Positions 1 to 12,036 of a DNA stretch of 64,000 nt are shown here, one piece after another (position 1 is the stretch's first letter; each line of letters opens with the position of its first letter). The notes under the pieces are model-generated. The model saw only the letters and a list, made by a program, of their open reading frames with translations, did not search any database and was not told the DNA's origin. Position numbers and translations under genes: made by a program. The DNA comes from Chlamydomonas reinhardtii (taxonomy: Eukaryota > Chlorophyta > Chlorophyceae > Chlamydomonadales > Chlamydomonadaceae): assembly GCF_000002595.2 (NCBI RefSeq), contig NC_057010.1:5261519-5325518 (forward strand), in the 5' to 3' direction.

Positions 1-1683
1 CAGCTACTGCGGCTGCCTCTTGCCGCATCGTGTCCAGCTCTGCAATGATGTCCAACAGCCCGCTGGCGACGGCGGCAGTAGCCGCCGTGGCAGCACCCGT
101 GGCAGTAGCAGTGTCGGCGGCGGCAGTAGTTGCGGACGCAGCCGCCGTGACAGGCGGCGCGAAAAGAAACTGCAGCGGCTTGTACACCTGTGGCAGCGGC
201 GGCGGCTTAGGAGAGGCTGACAATGGAGCGGCGGCAGATCGGGGCTTGGGTGATGATGGTTGACCACCTAGACCGCCGCCGCCGCCGTTGCGATCGCGGT
301 TCCAGAGCTCTGCCACTACTGACACAGCCGTCGCCGCCGCCGCAAACGGCCGCTGCAGCTGTCGCGGAATCGCCACAGCGGCGGCGGACACGGACGCGCC
401 CATGGCTCCGCCATCATCATCACCAGCATTGCCGCCGCCGACGTCGCCATCGGCGCCGTCGTCGCCGCTGCCGTCGCCGCTGCCGAGCGCAGCCTCAGAG
501 CCGTCGGTTGTGGCAGCAGTGGCCGTGGTAGTGGCGGCGTGCTTGCCGACTGCTGGGCCGTCGCTATCCATGCCGCCGCGGCCAGTGCTGCGGCTACTTA
601 AGTAAAAGTCGCCAATGCCGCTGTCGGCTCTGGGGGCGCTGCTGCTGTTGTTGTCAAGGCTGCGTAAGGACTGCTGTTGCAGCATGTCTGCAAGATAGCC
701 CGAGTCAAGCAGGTATAACGGCCAGGCGGAGGAGGAGCCGCAGCTGCCGCCGCCGCCGGCAGTGCTGTTGGAGAAAGCAATGCCGTCCTCTCCATTGCGT
801 GCGCTACCGCCCTCACCAAGTTCTGCCGCTGCCGCCGGGGCCGCGACAGGTGGCACTGTTGCCGCCAGTGCTGCTGCCACTGAGATCGCGCCGCCGCGGC
901 GGCCGCAGCTGCTGCTATCGGGAGGCATCAGGCTCCTGCTGTAGCCGCCGCTCGCGTTACCCAGGCACATCAGGCGCTGCGCGTGGCCCCCAGCAGCAGC
1001 TGCGGGGGCATCGTCGCCGCCGCCACCGAAAGCGGCGTCCGCTGCTGCCGTACCGCCGGCGGTGCCGCCGCTGCCGCCGCTGGTGGTGGCGGTGTTGGTG
1101 GTGGTGGTGCCCTTATGTGATCGATGTGGAATGGCCCTGTAGACCGTGGCGGGGGGCAGGGGGCGGGGGCGGGGTTGCACTTATGCTTAATGAAGAGGAA
1201 GCGGTGTCAGGTAGGGCGGGGTCCGGCGGGTCCGGCGGACTGAGCACCAGCAGGGATGCTCGGAGCCGAGATAGCAAACTACTGCGTGCGAGGGCGTGCA
1301 TGGGGTGCCCGCATGACAGGTGCGGCAAGTGCACGGCCGGCCCGCCCAAACAGCCCGATGTTGAAGTAAGGCGTTGCGCGCCCCAAGCAAGGTGATCAAA
1401 TCTGAGCACAACCCTCAAGTAAGGGCGGGACATATGCGTATGATAGCCTACCGGGTTTGCAGTATGCCAGCGATCAAGTCACTCACGGTCGTGTTCGTTG
1501 TGATGATGGAGCGCCCAACAGCAGGAGGTGCCGCCGGCCGCTGGCAGCGGCGGTGGCGGCGGGGCCTGGCGTGCCTGACCCCTGCGCGCCGGCGGAAGGC
1601 GTGTCGTCGCCCGCGACGTCCAGTGCCCCGTTCCAGAAAGCCTCCATCGCATTGAAAACCGCTGCTGTCTCGCGCGTGGTCAT
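1..1683 (-). CDS. Gly/Ala-rich protein, 5' part, runs off left edge
   Basis: Model: exon 1 1683-1487, intron 1486-1137 (GTGAGT donor, CTACAG acceptor), exon 2 1136 to beyond position 1. An in-frame TAA directly precedes the ATG at 1683, and the intron phase (2) matches on both sides. Exon 2 stays open for over 1.1 kb on this strand. The protein starts MTTRETAAVFNAMEAFWNGA and then becomes rich in Ala, Gly, Thr and Ser. Islands that look structured are YLLDSGYLADMLQQQ, GIGDFYL, VYKPLQFLFAPP and, at the left edge, SGLLDIIAELDTMRQEAAA, which could form a helix. I do not recognise the family; the frame and strand choice rest on the long open frame and sensible residue content. It is divergently arranged with the bHLH gene. 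Confidence 0.6.
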
Positions 1684-2988
1684 TTATGAGTAGGCGCCCG
1701 CTCGAAGACTGAGACTCCACTGACGCCGAGTGAGGCCGCGCGGGCGTGAGTTGTTGGGGCTCCGGGTATGCACACGTGTGTTCCTGCTGCGGGTTGCAGG
1801 TTGCAAAACCTGCAAACGGCAGTGCAGTATAAGGCAATACCGAGGCAGCATAAGGCAATCCCGAGTTCTGAACGTGCACTGTTGTACACCGCCCGCAACG
1901 CACCCTTGTACTTTGAATCCTCGAGCGGTGATTGGTGCGGCCTGCTGCTGAAGGTTTGGTGCTCCAAAGCCGCTCCGCTGCTCAAGCGATACTTGTGATA
2001 CTTGACACTTGGAAACCCCTGTGTGAGGGCGCGCAGCTGGTGAGCGAGAAAGCAAGGAAGCCCTGAAATGGCCTCGCAATTTGGCTGACAAATGCGTGGC
2101 CCACCGAAACCCAAGCAATTTAGACCTGAACCTACATGATTATCTTACTACACGCCCGCTTGAAAGGATGCGACGCGTGCAGGAGCTCCGGTTCGTGATT
2201 TCAGATTGTAACTTCCCAAGTCTCTATGCTATTCGCCGCCCTGCGTGCTCAATGTAGCTATCTAATCTTGCCGTTGTGCGGCACGCTTAATAAGTTACTG
2301 CCGGGCTGTGGCGGCTGCCTGGAGCCATCCATAGTCCCGCCCCTGCGGGTTACGGCAAGGCCTCCTGTCACATGCGCCATAAGCCAGCAGGCCTCGGCGG
2401 ATGGCTGAACTTCTTTTGCATACCTACGCCATTACTCCTTCATTAGTGCGGAATAGCACTTTTAGAGCCGTAGTTTCCTTGCTTGTCCACGCCGTTAGTC
2501 ATTGCGCTATCGCGCCCGACGCACACAGCAGCGCTCCTCAGCCTAAGTAGCGCATGATGTTGAGATCTGATTTTAGCTTATGTGTGGAGGTTCGCACAGT
2601 GAAACGCGGAACAAGATGCCCGCGCGCGCACGGGGCTCCCATGATGCGTCGGTTTTTCCCTTTTGACTTGAACCACGCACCTTTTGCCTGAGATGCCTGC
2701 AGCTAAACATTTAAGTATCACCTGCTCAGGCATAGATTCAGCGGCCAGCGCGCGAAACCACAAGCCAGGAGCAGGTTCTTTCGTGCAATGTACCCACGGG
2801 GATATCTCGTCACCACGATTTAGGATCGTATGAGTATGAAGCACCGTATGGTCACGAATTCAGGACAATAGGCGAGGCCATTGGCACAGGAGCATGTACT
2901 TCGGCAGCCTCGGCTTGTTTTTTCCCTGCTCTTCCTCCAGCTTTCACATCAACAGTAATTTCTGCATACAAGAAGACTTAGGTTGAAC
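1684..2988. promoter_or_regulatory. Divergent intergenic region, gene 1 / bHLH
   Basis: About 1.3 kb between two divergent start codons, so it should hold both promoters. I see no coding exon. Around 1825-1862 a short direct repeat (two copies of a TAAGGCAAT-type unit) occurs. No convincing TATA box was found close to either start. Confidence 0.4.
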
Positions 2989-5900
2989 ATGGAGATGTTC
3001 AAAATGGAGCTGGAGGACGCGGTCTGCGCGACAGAAGCCGACACACACCTCGCCAGCGTGCTCGGTGGCGACTCGCAAGACCTCCTTCAGGACCTGTTGA
3101 ATGTGTTCAATGAAGAGCCGCCGTTTGGAGGCAGCTTTGTGCAAGAACAGCCCGACGCGCCAACTTCCACGCGGACCGAAAACGCTGGCAGTGGCCAACC
3201 GGTGAGCGCTCTCGGGTGTGAGTATTCCGGTATGTTGCGTACGAGATCACAGCCTTGCGAGTCCTTGGGCATTCCGGAGCTTGCCAACTGTAGGCGCTTG
3301 AGCGTTTTGAGGGCATTGCCGCTTTTCCGCAACGCAGGCCAGCTCTAGCGAGGGCCAGGCCGCGAGCGGCGGGACCGCTCGAATGCCCTCGCCACAGCTC
3401 GGCACACCGCCAGTTGTTGAAGCGCAGCTGGTGCACCCCAACCTGCTGGGCCCAGCCAAGCCTGAGCACCCGACCGCGGTCGCGCTCGCGGCGCCCGCCG
3501 CGCCCACGGCGTGGCCGGTTCCCGGCCCCGCAGCGGCCCTAAGCGCGATGACGTTTGGCAGCCCGACGCAACCCAGCGATGCCGGCGTGCCGCCATTCGC
3601 CACCAATGCCAGCCTGGCTGCCGGCATGTGCTTCGCGCCCGCTACTTCAGCTATGGCTGCTAGCAACGCCGGGCCGCAGCAGCAGCACCCCGCGCTTGCC
3701 ATGCCCACTCCGGTGGTGGCGACAGCTGCCACACACCCCGCGGCGCTACTCGCGGGGCCGCCTGCAGCCGGAACCTCGCCACAGCCGCAGCTACAGCTGC
3801 AGGCACAGACGCCGTCGCAGCAGGCGCAGCAGCTCCTGCTGCAGCAGCACCTGCAGCACCTGCACCTGCAGCAGCAGCAGGCGCTGCACCAGATGCTGCG
3901 CGCCGCATCCCTGCCCGCCGCCACAGGTGACCGCGCGGGTCAGTGTGACTGCACATTCTATATGGCCTAGCCTCATCCTTACCTCGTCATTGCACACTCC
4001 CCCCTCGCTCAATGCACCCCCCTCCCAATGACAATCCCATTGCCCCGTGGCACGCACCTGAGCTACGCCATATCCTCACGCACACATACAGGCACGTCTG
4101 GATTGGGCGCCGCAACAGACGCCCACGCGGCAGTGGCCTCTGCAGCGGCCTACGCCGCGGCTGCGGCCGCAGCTGTGGCGCGCAATTCTCTGGAGGCCTC
4201 TGCGGCAGCCGCAGCCGGTTCGTCACGCTCGGCACCCCCTGCAGCATCAAACCATTCGCTTGCGGCATTCGCCGCAGCGGCGGCGGCTGCCGGCGCCTCG
4301 CTTGCGTCACCGCGGTCCGGCGGCAATGAGCGGGGACTGGCGACGACTGCGGCGGGGGCTGCGGGCGTGAGCCACTCAGCGGTGGAGAAGCAGCGACGCG
4401 ACCGCCTGAACAGCCTGATCGATGAGGTGGGTGACTTGAGCTAGCTGCATGCGGCGGCAGTCGCATACGGGGAGGGTCACGAACTGATGGGGAGAGTTGT
4501 GCTCCTATGGAGCACAGGCTCGCATGGGCGCACGAGTGTATGGCCGCGTGCGCATGCAGACACGTTCCGGCCCTTTGTACGTCCGCGCCGTCGGCCCTTG
4601 GAACATGCCTTCTGAGAGAGAGAACACCCTGGCCCATACATCGCCTCACTGTTGCCTCCCGCTGCGCCCTGCTGCAGCTGCGCTGCCTGGTGCCGCCCCA
4701 AGCGGAGCCCGCGGGCGGCGCGGCGGCGGCCGCCGCAGCCGCGGCGGCGGCGGCGGAGGGCGGCGCGGCGGCTGAGCGCAACCGGCCCAAACATGCGGTG
4801 CTGGCGGACACAGTTGCCCTGGTGCGGGCGCTGAAGCAGCAGGTGGGTGCATGTGTGCGGATGGGGCATGTGACGGGCGTGCCACAAAAAACACGGCTGG
4901 AGTGCTGACATTGACACTTGCTAGCGCTTGCACTTGCTGTACGGTTGAAGGACCTGCCTATGGAGGCAGGGTGCCTTGCTGCTGCTGCCCACAAGCACAC
5001 GTTCATGGCTTGTGCAGTCTGAGGTTGGTGCCGCCCTTTCCTACGCCCGCCCTAGCCTCACTCCCGCTACTCCCGTTTGCTTTTTGGTTGTTCGGCACTT
5101 CATCATTCGCAGTTACTGCTCGGCAGCGTAACAGATGTGCTCGGGCCTTCGGCTGGTGAAGGCCGCGGCCGCACTGGCGGGTCGCCGCCTCCGCCGCTCT
5201 CCATTAGTGGGCCCACGCCGACCAGGTGATGATAACTCACGCATAGACGTTCCGCCACAAGAAAGAAACAATACACGTGTGAACCACGGCCGCAACATGC
5301 ATGCGTCCGAATCGTTCACAGGAAATAACCATCAACTCTCTCCAACCTCGAATGCTGCTTGCAGGGACGCGCCGTCGCCAGCACCCTCGCCTCCCCCGGG
5401 TGCAGCTGCAAATGTGAGTCTTGGGGTGGCATGGGCACATGGAGTGCGCACCCGAGTTGATGCGGCATGTGTGTGGCTCTCAAGGTGTGGGGCCGGGCCG
5501 CGAACACCTCACAAGTCACAACTGACCTGCACCCTACCCATTTGGTCGTTCTGCTGTGTTACAGCAGCTGGCGGCCGGCCAAAGCCACGTGATAGTAAAG
5601 CGCGGCCCGGACTGCTACTATGTGCAGGCAAGTGTGCGTGTATTCATATGCTGTGCTGCTGTTGTGTGACGTGATGCTAGAACTCAAACTGCCTTTGGCC
5701 AACCATGGCTGCCACCCTGCACAGCGGCCGCACACCGCCACTGCGGTCGGCTGCTTCTTTATGCCCCAACATGGTGACATCGATATCCTTTGCACGCGTG
5801 TTCTTTTATGTGCGCAGATTGAGTGCCGCGACCGGCGCGGGCTGTTGAGCGACATCGTGGGCGCGTTGAAAGAGCTGCCGCTGCAGGTGCGTGCGTGAGG

Positions 5901-6534
5901 GCTTGAGGCTTTTTAACTTCGCACTGGCGGCGGCAGTACAGACAGGCAGGCAGCACCTACCATTATTGTGGCCAACCGCGTGCGGGCTTCCATGTGATAC
6001 CACGGATCCTGCTGTGTGCGTACGCAGATTCGCAACGCCTCTGTCACGACTGGCGCGGACGGCACCGTCCACGACGTCTTCGAACTGGCGCCCACTACAC
6101 CCACAACCACCGCCGCCACCACAACCAGCTCGGCCGCCGCGCCGCCGGCGGCGGCTGCAGTGGCCGCGGCATTGTCGTACGAGCCCGCTGCGCTCAAGGC
6201 ATGGGTGCAGGCGGCGCTGGCGCAGCGCGAGCTGCAGCAGCAGGCCGCACGGCAGCAGCAGGAGCAGCAAGCAGCTGCAGCGGCGATGCAGATGCAGATG
6301 CTGCCGCCGGGCGGCGGGCACAGCTTCCCGCCGGCGGCGGGTGCCACCGGCATGGCCCTTACAAGCGGCGGCAGTCTGGCGACGGCCGCACCCGTGGCGC
6401 TCGCCACCAGCTTTGCCGCGCCGGCGGCTCAGCATGCCGCGGCCGCCGCCGGCGCGACGGATGCCGAACTTATGTTCGCTAACTTCAACATGGAGGCGGA
6501 GCAGCTGATGCAGAAGCGGCCGCGCGCCCACTGA
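2989..6534 (+). CDS. bHLH transcription factor with C-terminal ACT-like domain
   Basis: Nine exons: 2989-3201, 3338-3926, 4092-4426, 4678-4846, 5135-5225, 5365-5413, 5565-5627, 5818-5886, 6028-6534 (694 aa; all phases agree). Residues 1-360 are Ala/Gln/Pro-rich with a Gln-rich stretch near 240. The basic region and helix 1 (SHSAVEKQRRDRLNSLIDE) carry the H-E-R/R pattern expected for E-box binding. Helix 2 is RPKHAVLADTVALVRALKQQ. The two helices are split by an intron and by an unusually long poly-Ala loop. Exons 7-9 encode an ACT-like fold (VIVKRGPDCYYVQ, then DRRGLLSDIVGALKELPLQ, then IRNASV...VHDVFEL), as seen in plant bHLH proteins, where it serves dimerisation. Exon 7 ends at a GC donor (GCAAGT at 5628). 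The exon 4 end (4846, donor GTGCAT) was chosen because it alone keeps the frame; exons 5-6 are the least certain part. It is nuclear by family; its target genes are unknown. Confidence 0.9.
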
Positions 6535-9500
6535 GGATGAGCTGCGCCTCAGGAGTGGGACTGCCGCGCCGCGGGATTGCGTACCGTACCTCAGGATTGC
6601 TGCACCGCGCGATTATTTACTGTTTGACTGTGCTGCATTTGCTGCTGCAAGGAGCGCGCATGGCGGGTAGCTTCGCTCGGGCATGCATTTCGTTCCGGAG
6701 CCGTCAACGAGGAGCTACGTCGCGCCGCGCACAGCTTGCAGCCTACGACAACGCCCGGCACTTCTCGTTCTTATTGAAATATATGATTGACACACATACA
6801 TTCTGATACAAGGAAGAGCGGGCCCTGTGCACGGCCAATTAGTTCTCAATAAATTGCAAGCACTACATCGGTGCATTGTTGCTCGGGCATGGCATGTGGG
6901 TGGGGGGGAGGTGGCTTGTTACCGGTTGCTGTCATTTTGTTGTGCGTCAGCAGCGGGCACCTCCTTCCCGTATGCACTGTTGATCTGTCGTATTATCCAA
7001 GTTGAAGTATTAAAAAATGTTGATTCTTGTGCCTTATCTAGCACACTCGTTGTTGGGCGAGCGTGCTCGTCCACCGCCCCCTCAAAGATGCGTCAACGGC
7101 CGGTCTGGCAGCCGCCAGTGGGGACGAGCACCGGAGAGACTTACGGCACATACCCTTGCACATTAACAGCGCTTTTGCTTCGTGCCGGAGCTTGTGTTTT
7201 GGTAAGCCCCTACATGACATAGGGCGACATAGGATTCTTACCAGCGGCGCTAACGTGCGTGCACTGTGCCTGTGTGTGCATGTGTGCGTGTCAAGAGTGC
7301 GGCTTGTGGCCACGCTATGGTTGATGTGCCTGATGGTGTTCGACAGTTTGCCTGTACGAACCGACCCCGGCTATGTCCGGGAGATGAGGTAGACGCTTGC
7401 GGCCTCAGACATTCCTTGTCGACAGTTTAACGGCCTGTGTGCCGCTGCGGTACGAGCTGAGCGTGTACATGGACAGGTGGTAGGGCGAAGCGGGCGACAA
7501 GCCCCCAGACCTTTGCGGGCGAGTAGACGGAGTGCAGATGCAAACGGGACACAAGAGTCCTTGGCACTTCTGCTGCAACTTGTGCAGCATGGGAACACTG
7601 AGTTTGCTGGGATAAGTCGAGTGTGAGGACATCTTTGCTGAGATAACATTAGCGACGTGCGTGAGGATTGGGGCTGCACAAGATGTTACTGATAACAATT
7701 TGACACGGCGCGAGGGCTAGGCATGTTTGAAGGGCTCGTGGAGCTTAGCAGATGAACTCCAGGCACTGGCGTGTCGTTGCTTTTCGACATTTGAGGCTTG
7801 CGAGGGCACACGCTGCATCCGGCGAATTCGTTGGCGAGGCTGCGGGTAGCCACGGAACCGCTTTCAGGATCCACAGTTGGCTAATTGCACGCATTTGATA
7901 TTGCGATTTGTTGGTCAATGATAGACCAGGGTGAGGGTAGGCGGGGGCGCTTTACATGGCAGTATCGCACGCACGCTGTTTAGCGGCTGTGCCGCGCATG
8001 AGTGCACGTGTCACCCAGCCTGACGGCGCAAGGGCTCTCTGCTCCATCTGCGCGGGACGCAGGGGTCAGTCTTAGACGCGTACACACAGTGTTTATGCGA
8101 GTTGGCTTTCTCACGCAGTGTTTCGGAGGCATGCTTTCTAGCATGGTGCTTGGAATCAAATTGTGCCAAATGTATGTAGTGCACCGGCGGTGTAGGGCGA
8201 ACGGGGGGTGGGTTGGAGCGTTAACCGGTAATGCGGGTACTTGAACTTGAAGCGCATTGTGGAAGGTGGCGGTGGATTGCCTGCGACAATGAGATGGGAA
8301 GGATGCTGTTGGTGGACAAGCGAATGGGGATACGTGCCCTCGAGTGTGCTTGTGTGTGTGTCTGCACGTGTGCGTGTACGTGAGTGTGAGTGTGATGTTG
8401 GGGTATTCGTTCGACGGAAATACGCGCACGTGCAGGTGTGCGAGCGGGCGTACGCCTGGCGCCGTCCCTGGGACTCTGTACGCACCCTGTGGGTTTGACG
8501 GGGTGGGGGTGGATGCGAGGAGCGTGCGCGTGGAATCGAGGCCGCTGCAGGTTTATCAAGTAGGTACGTGGAATTGCCATCCAATTGGTGCGTAAGAGAA
8601 CGCGGTTGCGTTGCCTTGGCTGGCGTGTGTCAGGTTGCATTTGTGTAGCCAGGGAGTGGAGGATTGGCAATTCGCATTGAGGAGAAGGGACCGTTTGTGA
8701 GGAGGAACCCACGTTGTGCACTACCGCACGCACATGGGTGAGAGGCCAGGAATGAGTTGGCGTGGGGAACGTGGTACTTGCAGTTGGAGGATTGCTGGAA
8801 GGTCTTTGCTTTCGGCGAGAAAAATACTCAAAGTACCGTATAGCTGTAGACGGGCCGGCTTGCTCGGGGATACATATTGCTTAGCACCCAGTTGGATGGC
8901 ACTGCCTGGGCTTGAAGACAACTCGGTTGTGCGCACTTGCAATCTTTTCTTGCGTCCGTGGGTGTTTGGAGCCAGTTTGGCGCGGTGTTGAGCGGCTATA
9001 GGGCTTGCTGCGGCTTGCTACCGCTTGCTCGTCAGCGGGCACAGGCGAGCAGCAGGCACCACGGTGGGGGCTTTTGCGGAACGTGGATACGGTAACCAAT
9101 AGGGCATCGGGCGAGCTGGTGCCGTTGTTGGCCTGTGATGCGGCGTGATAACGGTTTGCAGGACGGACGTGCGACAGGAAACAAGTAGGGTGTACGGCAG
9201 CTGTTGCTGTGCATGCGGAAGGGCGGGTTCGAGGCGCGGGCAGAAGCTTGTGTTGGATAAGCGTATAATGAAGCACTTAGGTCTGGTGCTATGAAGGGAG
9301 TCGGTACGGTTTACAGTTACATGTGCTTCGGTGTGTAGGCTGTAGGATGCAGACCTGCAAGCCATGGCCTCGCCATCCAACCAAGGGCGGCGAGTGACAA
9401 GGCAACTTCTGGTGCGCTAAGACCCCGCTGTTGCAGGACGGTTTGATGCACGCGGATATCGGACACATGTAAACACCGTGAACGGCCGCTATGTGAGTGC

Positions 9501-9605
9501 GCTTGGCCGTTGGTGTGCCTACAGTGGTGTGTGCGTTGGCTGTTGCGCGCTTCTGCTCTGAACCTTCCCGGTCCCTGTGTGTGTGTGTGTGGGGGGGGGG
9601 TTGTC

Positions 9606-9626
9606 GATACCAGCCCAAACTAAACC
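9606..9626 (+). repeat. Dispersed repeat A, copy 1
   Basis: This 21-nt core is identical to 42265-42285 and similar to the reverse strand of 56953-56973. All three copies follow a G-rich tract, suggesting the end of an interspersed element. Confidence 0.6.
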
Positions 9627-10021
9627 AAACCAAGTTAAACGAGTTGCGCACAGGCAAAGGCGTTAGTTGCAAGCGATAATACTTATGGGAGGGGGCCGAG
9701 GCGTCGTGGAGCAGCAGGGTGAGCGGCGCCGGCGATAAATGTCGCCGCCCGGGCTCAGTGGCGCGCACAACAGCACAGAACAGGCACGCGGAGACGACAA
9801 ACAAAACCCACGACTTACCTGGCGACCAGCCAAGCAGCCCCGACGCCAGGCAGGGAGCGTCGGGCCAGAAGCGCGACATGTGGTCAACACACAAGCCCAG
9901 GCGGCGAAAGAGGCAGAGTAGGCGCAAGGCAGGGGTTAAGGGCAAGGGGCGGATGGCATGGGGGCGGTTAGTGGAAAGAGGATGGGGGCGGGCAGTGTGC
10001 GGGCGTCGTGCGGGGGGGGGG

Positions 10022-10060
10022 TAACGTTGAACCAATCCCGTAAGGAAACAGTCGCGCGGC
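10022..10060 (+). repeat. Dispersed repeat B, copy 1
   Basis: These 39 nt (TAACGTTGAACCAATCCCGT at the left end, CAGTCGCGCGGC at the right) occur identically at 35064-35102, and both copies are preceded by a G-rich run. This points to a shared interspersed element of unknown type. Confidence 0.7.
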
Positions 10061-10669
10061 AAGGAGAACTGCAGCTGCATGCACAGTCGCCCAGTCGCGC
10101 GCAGGGCAGCCCCCCCCCCTGGCTGGGCCCGCACGCCTTCCGTAATGTGCGCGTTGACTTTCGATACGTGTATGTCTTTCGATAGGTGTGTGTGTTGTGC
10201 ATACGCATGGGCTCGTATTGCGCGCCGCGCCGCCCCCTAGTCCCTACGTTCATAGACTCCCCCTCATACCAGCTGGGTTCACACCCCATAGTAATATTAT
10301 TGGCGTGTCCACCCCAGCCCGCATACGCTCATGCGTGCCGCTGGGCGTCTCATCCTCTATGCAGAGGAGGTGGAGTGATGACACCTAGTAACATGTTCGG
10401 TATGGCGGGAGGAGCGTCCGATAGGAGCAAGCCTACTAGAGCTAGAGTAGGCCGACGGCATTGCAGGCGGCACGCCCCTGGGGTCCAGAGCAGGGTGTTC
10501 ATTCTCCACGTCACTGGCTCGTGAACTGCGTCAGCAGGTCCCTCTTGTAAACAATGCAATCTATGCATTGGGCTAGCATCCGACGGTCAGCCACTCGGCC
10601 AGTTGGGCGACGGCCCTGGGCGGTCAACTTTCTCCCCCACCACGCACCCCTGCGGCTCGCCCCTGTCAG

Positions 10670-10849
10670 GCCGGCTACACGGCCGCGGGCTTCAGCGCGG
10701 CCCTGGGCGGGCTCCACCTGGCGCGCGGCAACCGAAAGGGTGATGAGGACAAGGAGAAGGAAATGAAGGCGAAGAAGGATGACAAGCAAGAGGGAGAAGA
10801 AGGTGTAGCAGAAGTGACCTTGCTGGGAATTAGATGCAGGCCCCGTTGA
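10670..10849 (+). pseudogene. Orphan last exon related to gene at 12037
   Basis: After a pyrimidine-rich tract ending in GTCAG, an open 60-codon frame encodes GYTAAGFSAALGGLHLARGN and then a Lys/Asp/Glu-rich tail. It matches the last exon of the gene at 12037-13536 (GYSNGAVSAALGGLLLARGF plus a Lys-rich tail), including the acceptor position. I find no counterparts of the other four exons upstream, so it is most likely a partial duplicate. It could instead be the last exon of a diverged paralog whose other exons I failed to see. Confidence 0.6.
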
Positions 10850-10864
10850 TGACGTGTTGCTCGT

Positions 10865-10892
10865 GAAACGAACATTCACGAGCATTCCAGAT
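10865..10892 (+). promoter_or_regulatory. Heat-shock element cluster
   Basis: Trinucleotides GAA(10865), GAA(10870), TTC(10875), GAG(10880), TTC(10885), GAT(10890) lie exactly 5 bp apart. From 10870 on they alternate GAA/TTC with two single mismatches, which is the binding pattern of heat shock factor trimers. A TATA box follows 60 bp downstream. Confidence 0.6.
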
Positions 10893-10951
10893 CCGGCCTG
10901 GCCTGGCCCAGGATCCAGGATCCCAAACGACCAAACCGTGCCCGGCCTGGG

Positions 10952-10958
10952 TATAAAA
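10952..10958 (+). promoter_or_regulatory. TATA box
   Basis: TATAAAA in the context GGGTATAAAAGCC, downstream of the heat-shock element. The expected transcription start is near 10980. No exon is evident immediately downstream; the next start codon on this strand is at 12037. Confidence 0.55.
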
Positions 10959-12036
10959 GCCGTGTGGTTGTTGTTCTAGAGCATAGCGCCGGGTGCTAGC
11001 CTGACGTGAATTTCAGGTAGCCGTATTCAGGCCTGCTACGGCCCTGCACACCATACCCAGACCGTGTGGACGAACAACCCCACCGGCTGTGCCACACACG
11101 CACAGGCTTTCTGTCCCGCCCCCGTGTCCTGCCTGAGCCCGTGTGACTCAAAGCAGCAGAGACAGCAGAGCCCCGACTCCCTGCAAGTGCGGAAGGCACG
11201 AACCACACCCGCGGTTCCTATCCCTCTTCTTGCACTAGAGCTATACGCCTATACAACCGGGTGTTGAGCGGAAGACACATAACTGCCAACCACACCCAGG
11301 TCCACTACCCTGCATGGCAGACGGTGCTTCCTGCCAATAACGGAACAACCATTGTAATTAGTGTAATGCGATACGGTTGACTTGACTGTCCCGCCCAAAC
11401 TCACAACCGGCAATCCGCGGACCGCGGTTGTCAGCACAACTCCCCAATTCACGCACAGATGCCGGAGCCGACACAAGATACGGTGGCGCGCCACCCGGAA
11501 AGCACCTCTGCACTCCTCGGGTCGTGGGGTTCGGGCTTTCGGGCTTCCGTCGGCTTCTCCCTGGGCGATGGGGGCATAGGCGCTGGCCACCGGGGGCCGG
11601 CACGCTCAGCCGGAGCCGACACCAGATTCCTTCGAGCCATGAAGATTAATGTGGATGTTGAAACGACTTAACAATACTGGAGCCTTCTACATGTGCGGAG
11701 AACGAGAAATGCAAGAACATCTTGCGACAAGTTCAAGCCGTGCAGAGCACCTCACAAACAAAGCTGGGTACCGAAGATTTAAGGCCCGGCGCATTCCCCA
11801 TCGCGCACCTAGTTTCCGCGACACAGCGACAGCGCTTTTTGCCAGCAGGGTGCCACAATGGCACCGTACACTTGGCGGTTGGCTGAAATCGCGCTTAAGA
11901 CCTTGCAAGGCGCACTCACTTAAGTATTTGTTGTCCGTAAAACTTACTTCGGCGCAAGAGGTACACTAAACCAAGTGATTTACGCGCTCAGCTATCTCAA
12001 TTTGTCCCCTGGACCCCGAACTCGCACAAAGACGCC
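10959..12036. other. Non-coding interval upstream of gene at 12037
   Basis: About 1 kb without a supportable exon. It may contain a long or spliced 5' UTR for the next gene, given the HSE/TATA promoter at its left end. A GGAGCCGACAC motif occurs twice (about 11463 and 11613), hinting at old repeat sequence. Confidence 0.4.

Larger units (their letters stand above)
6535..10669. other. Gene-poor interval with dispersed repeats
   Basis: More than 4 kb in which I cannot support any exon. Long open frames on the minus strand (for example 9289-10134) have no splice logic or recognisable domains. The stretch holds the presumed bHLH 3' UTR, GT-rich sequence at 7250-7290 and 8340-8400, a GT/G run at 9575-9600, and one copy each of two dispersed repeat families (9606-9626 and 10022-10060). 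Confidence 0.5.

Noticed and set aside
1-1100. Several plus-strand open frames in the left edge.
   Set aside because: They are frame shadows of a GC-rich minus-strand exon; the minus frame is longer, stop-free and joins a good first exon in phase.
9289-10134. Minus-strand open frame of 281 codons.
   Set aside because: Composition is Pro/Arg/His-rich without domains, it crosses a G/GT run and repeats A and B, and no splice structure fits.
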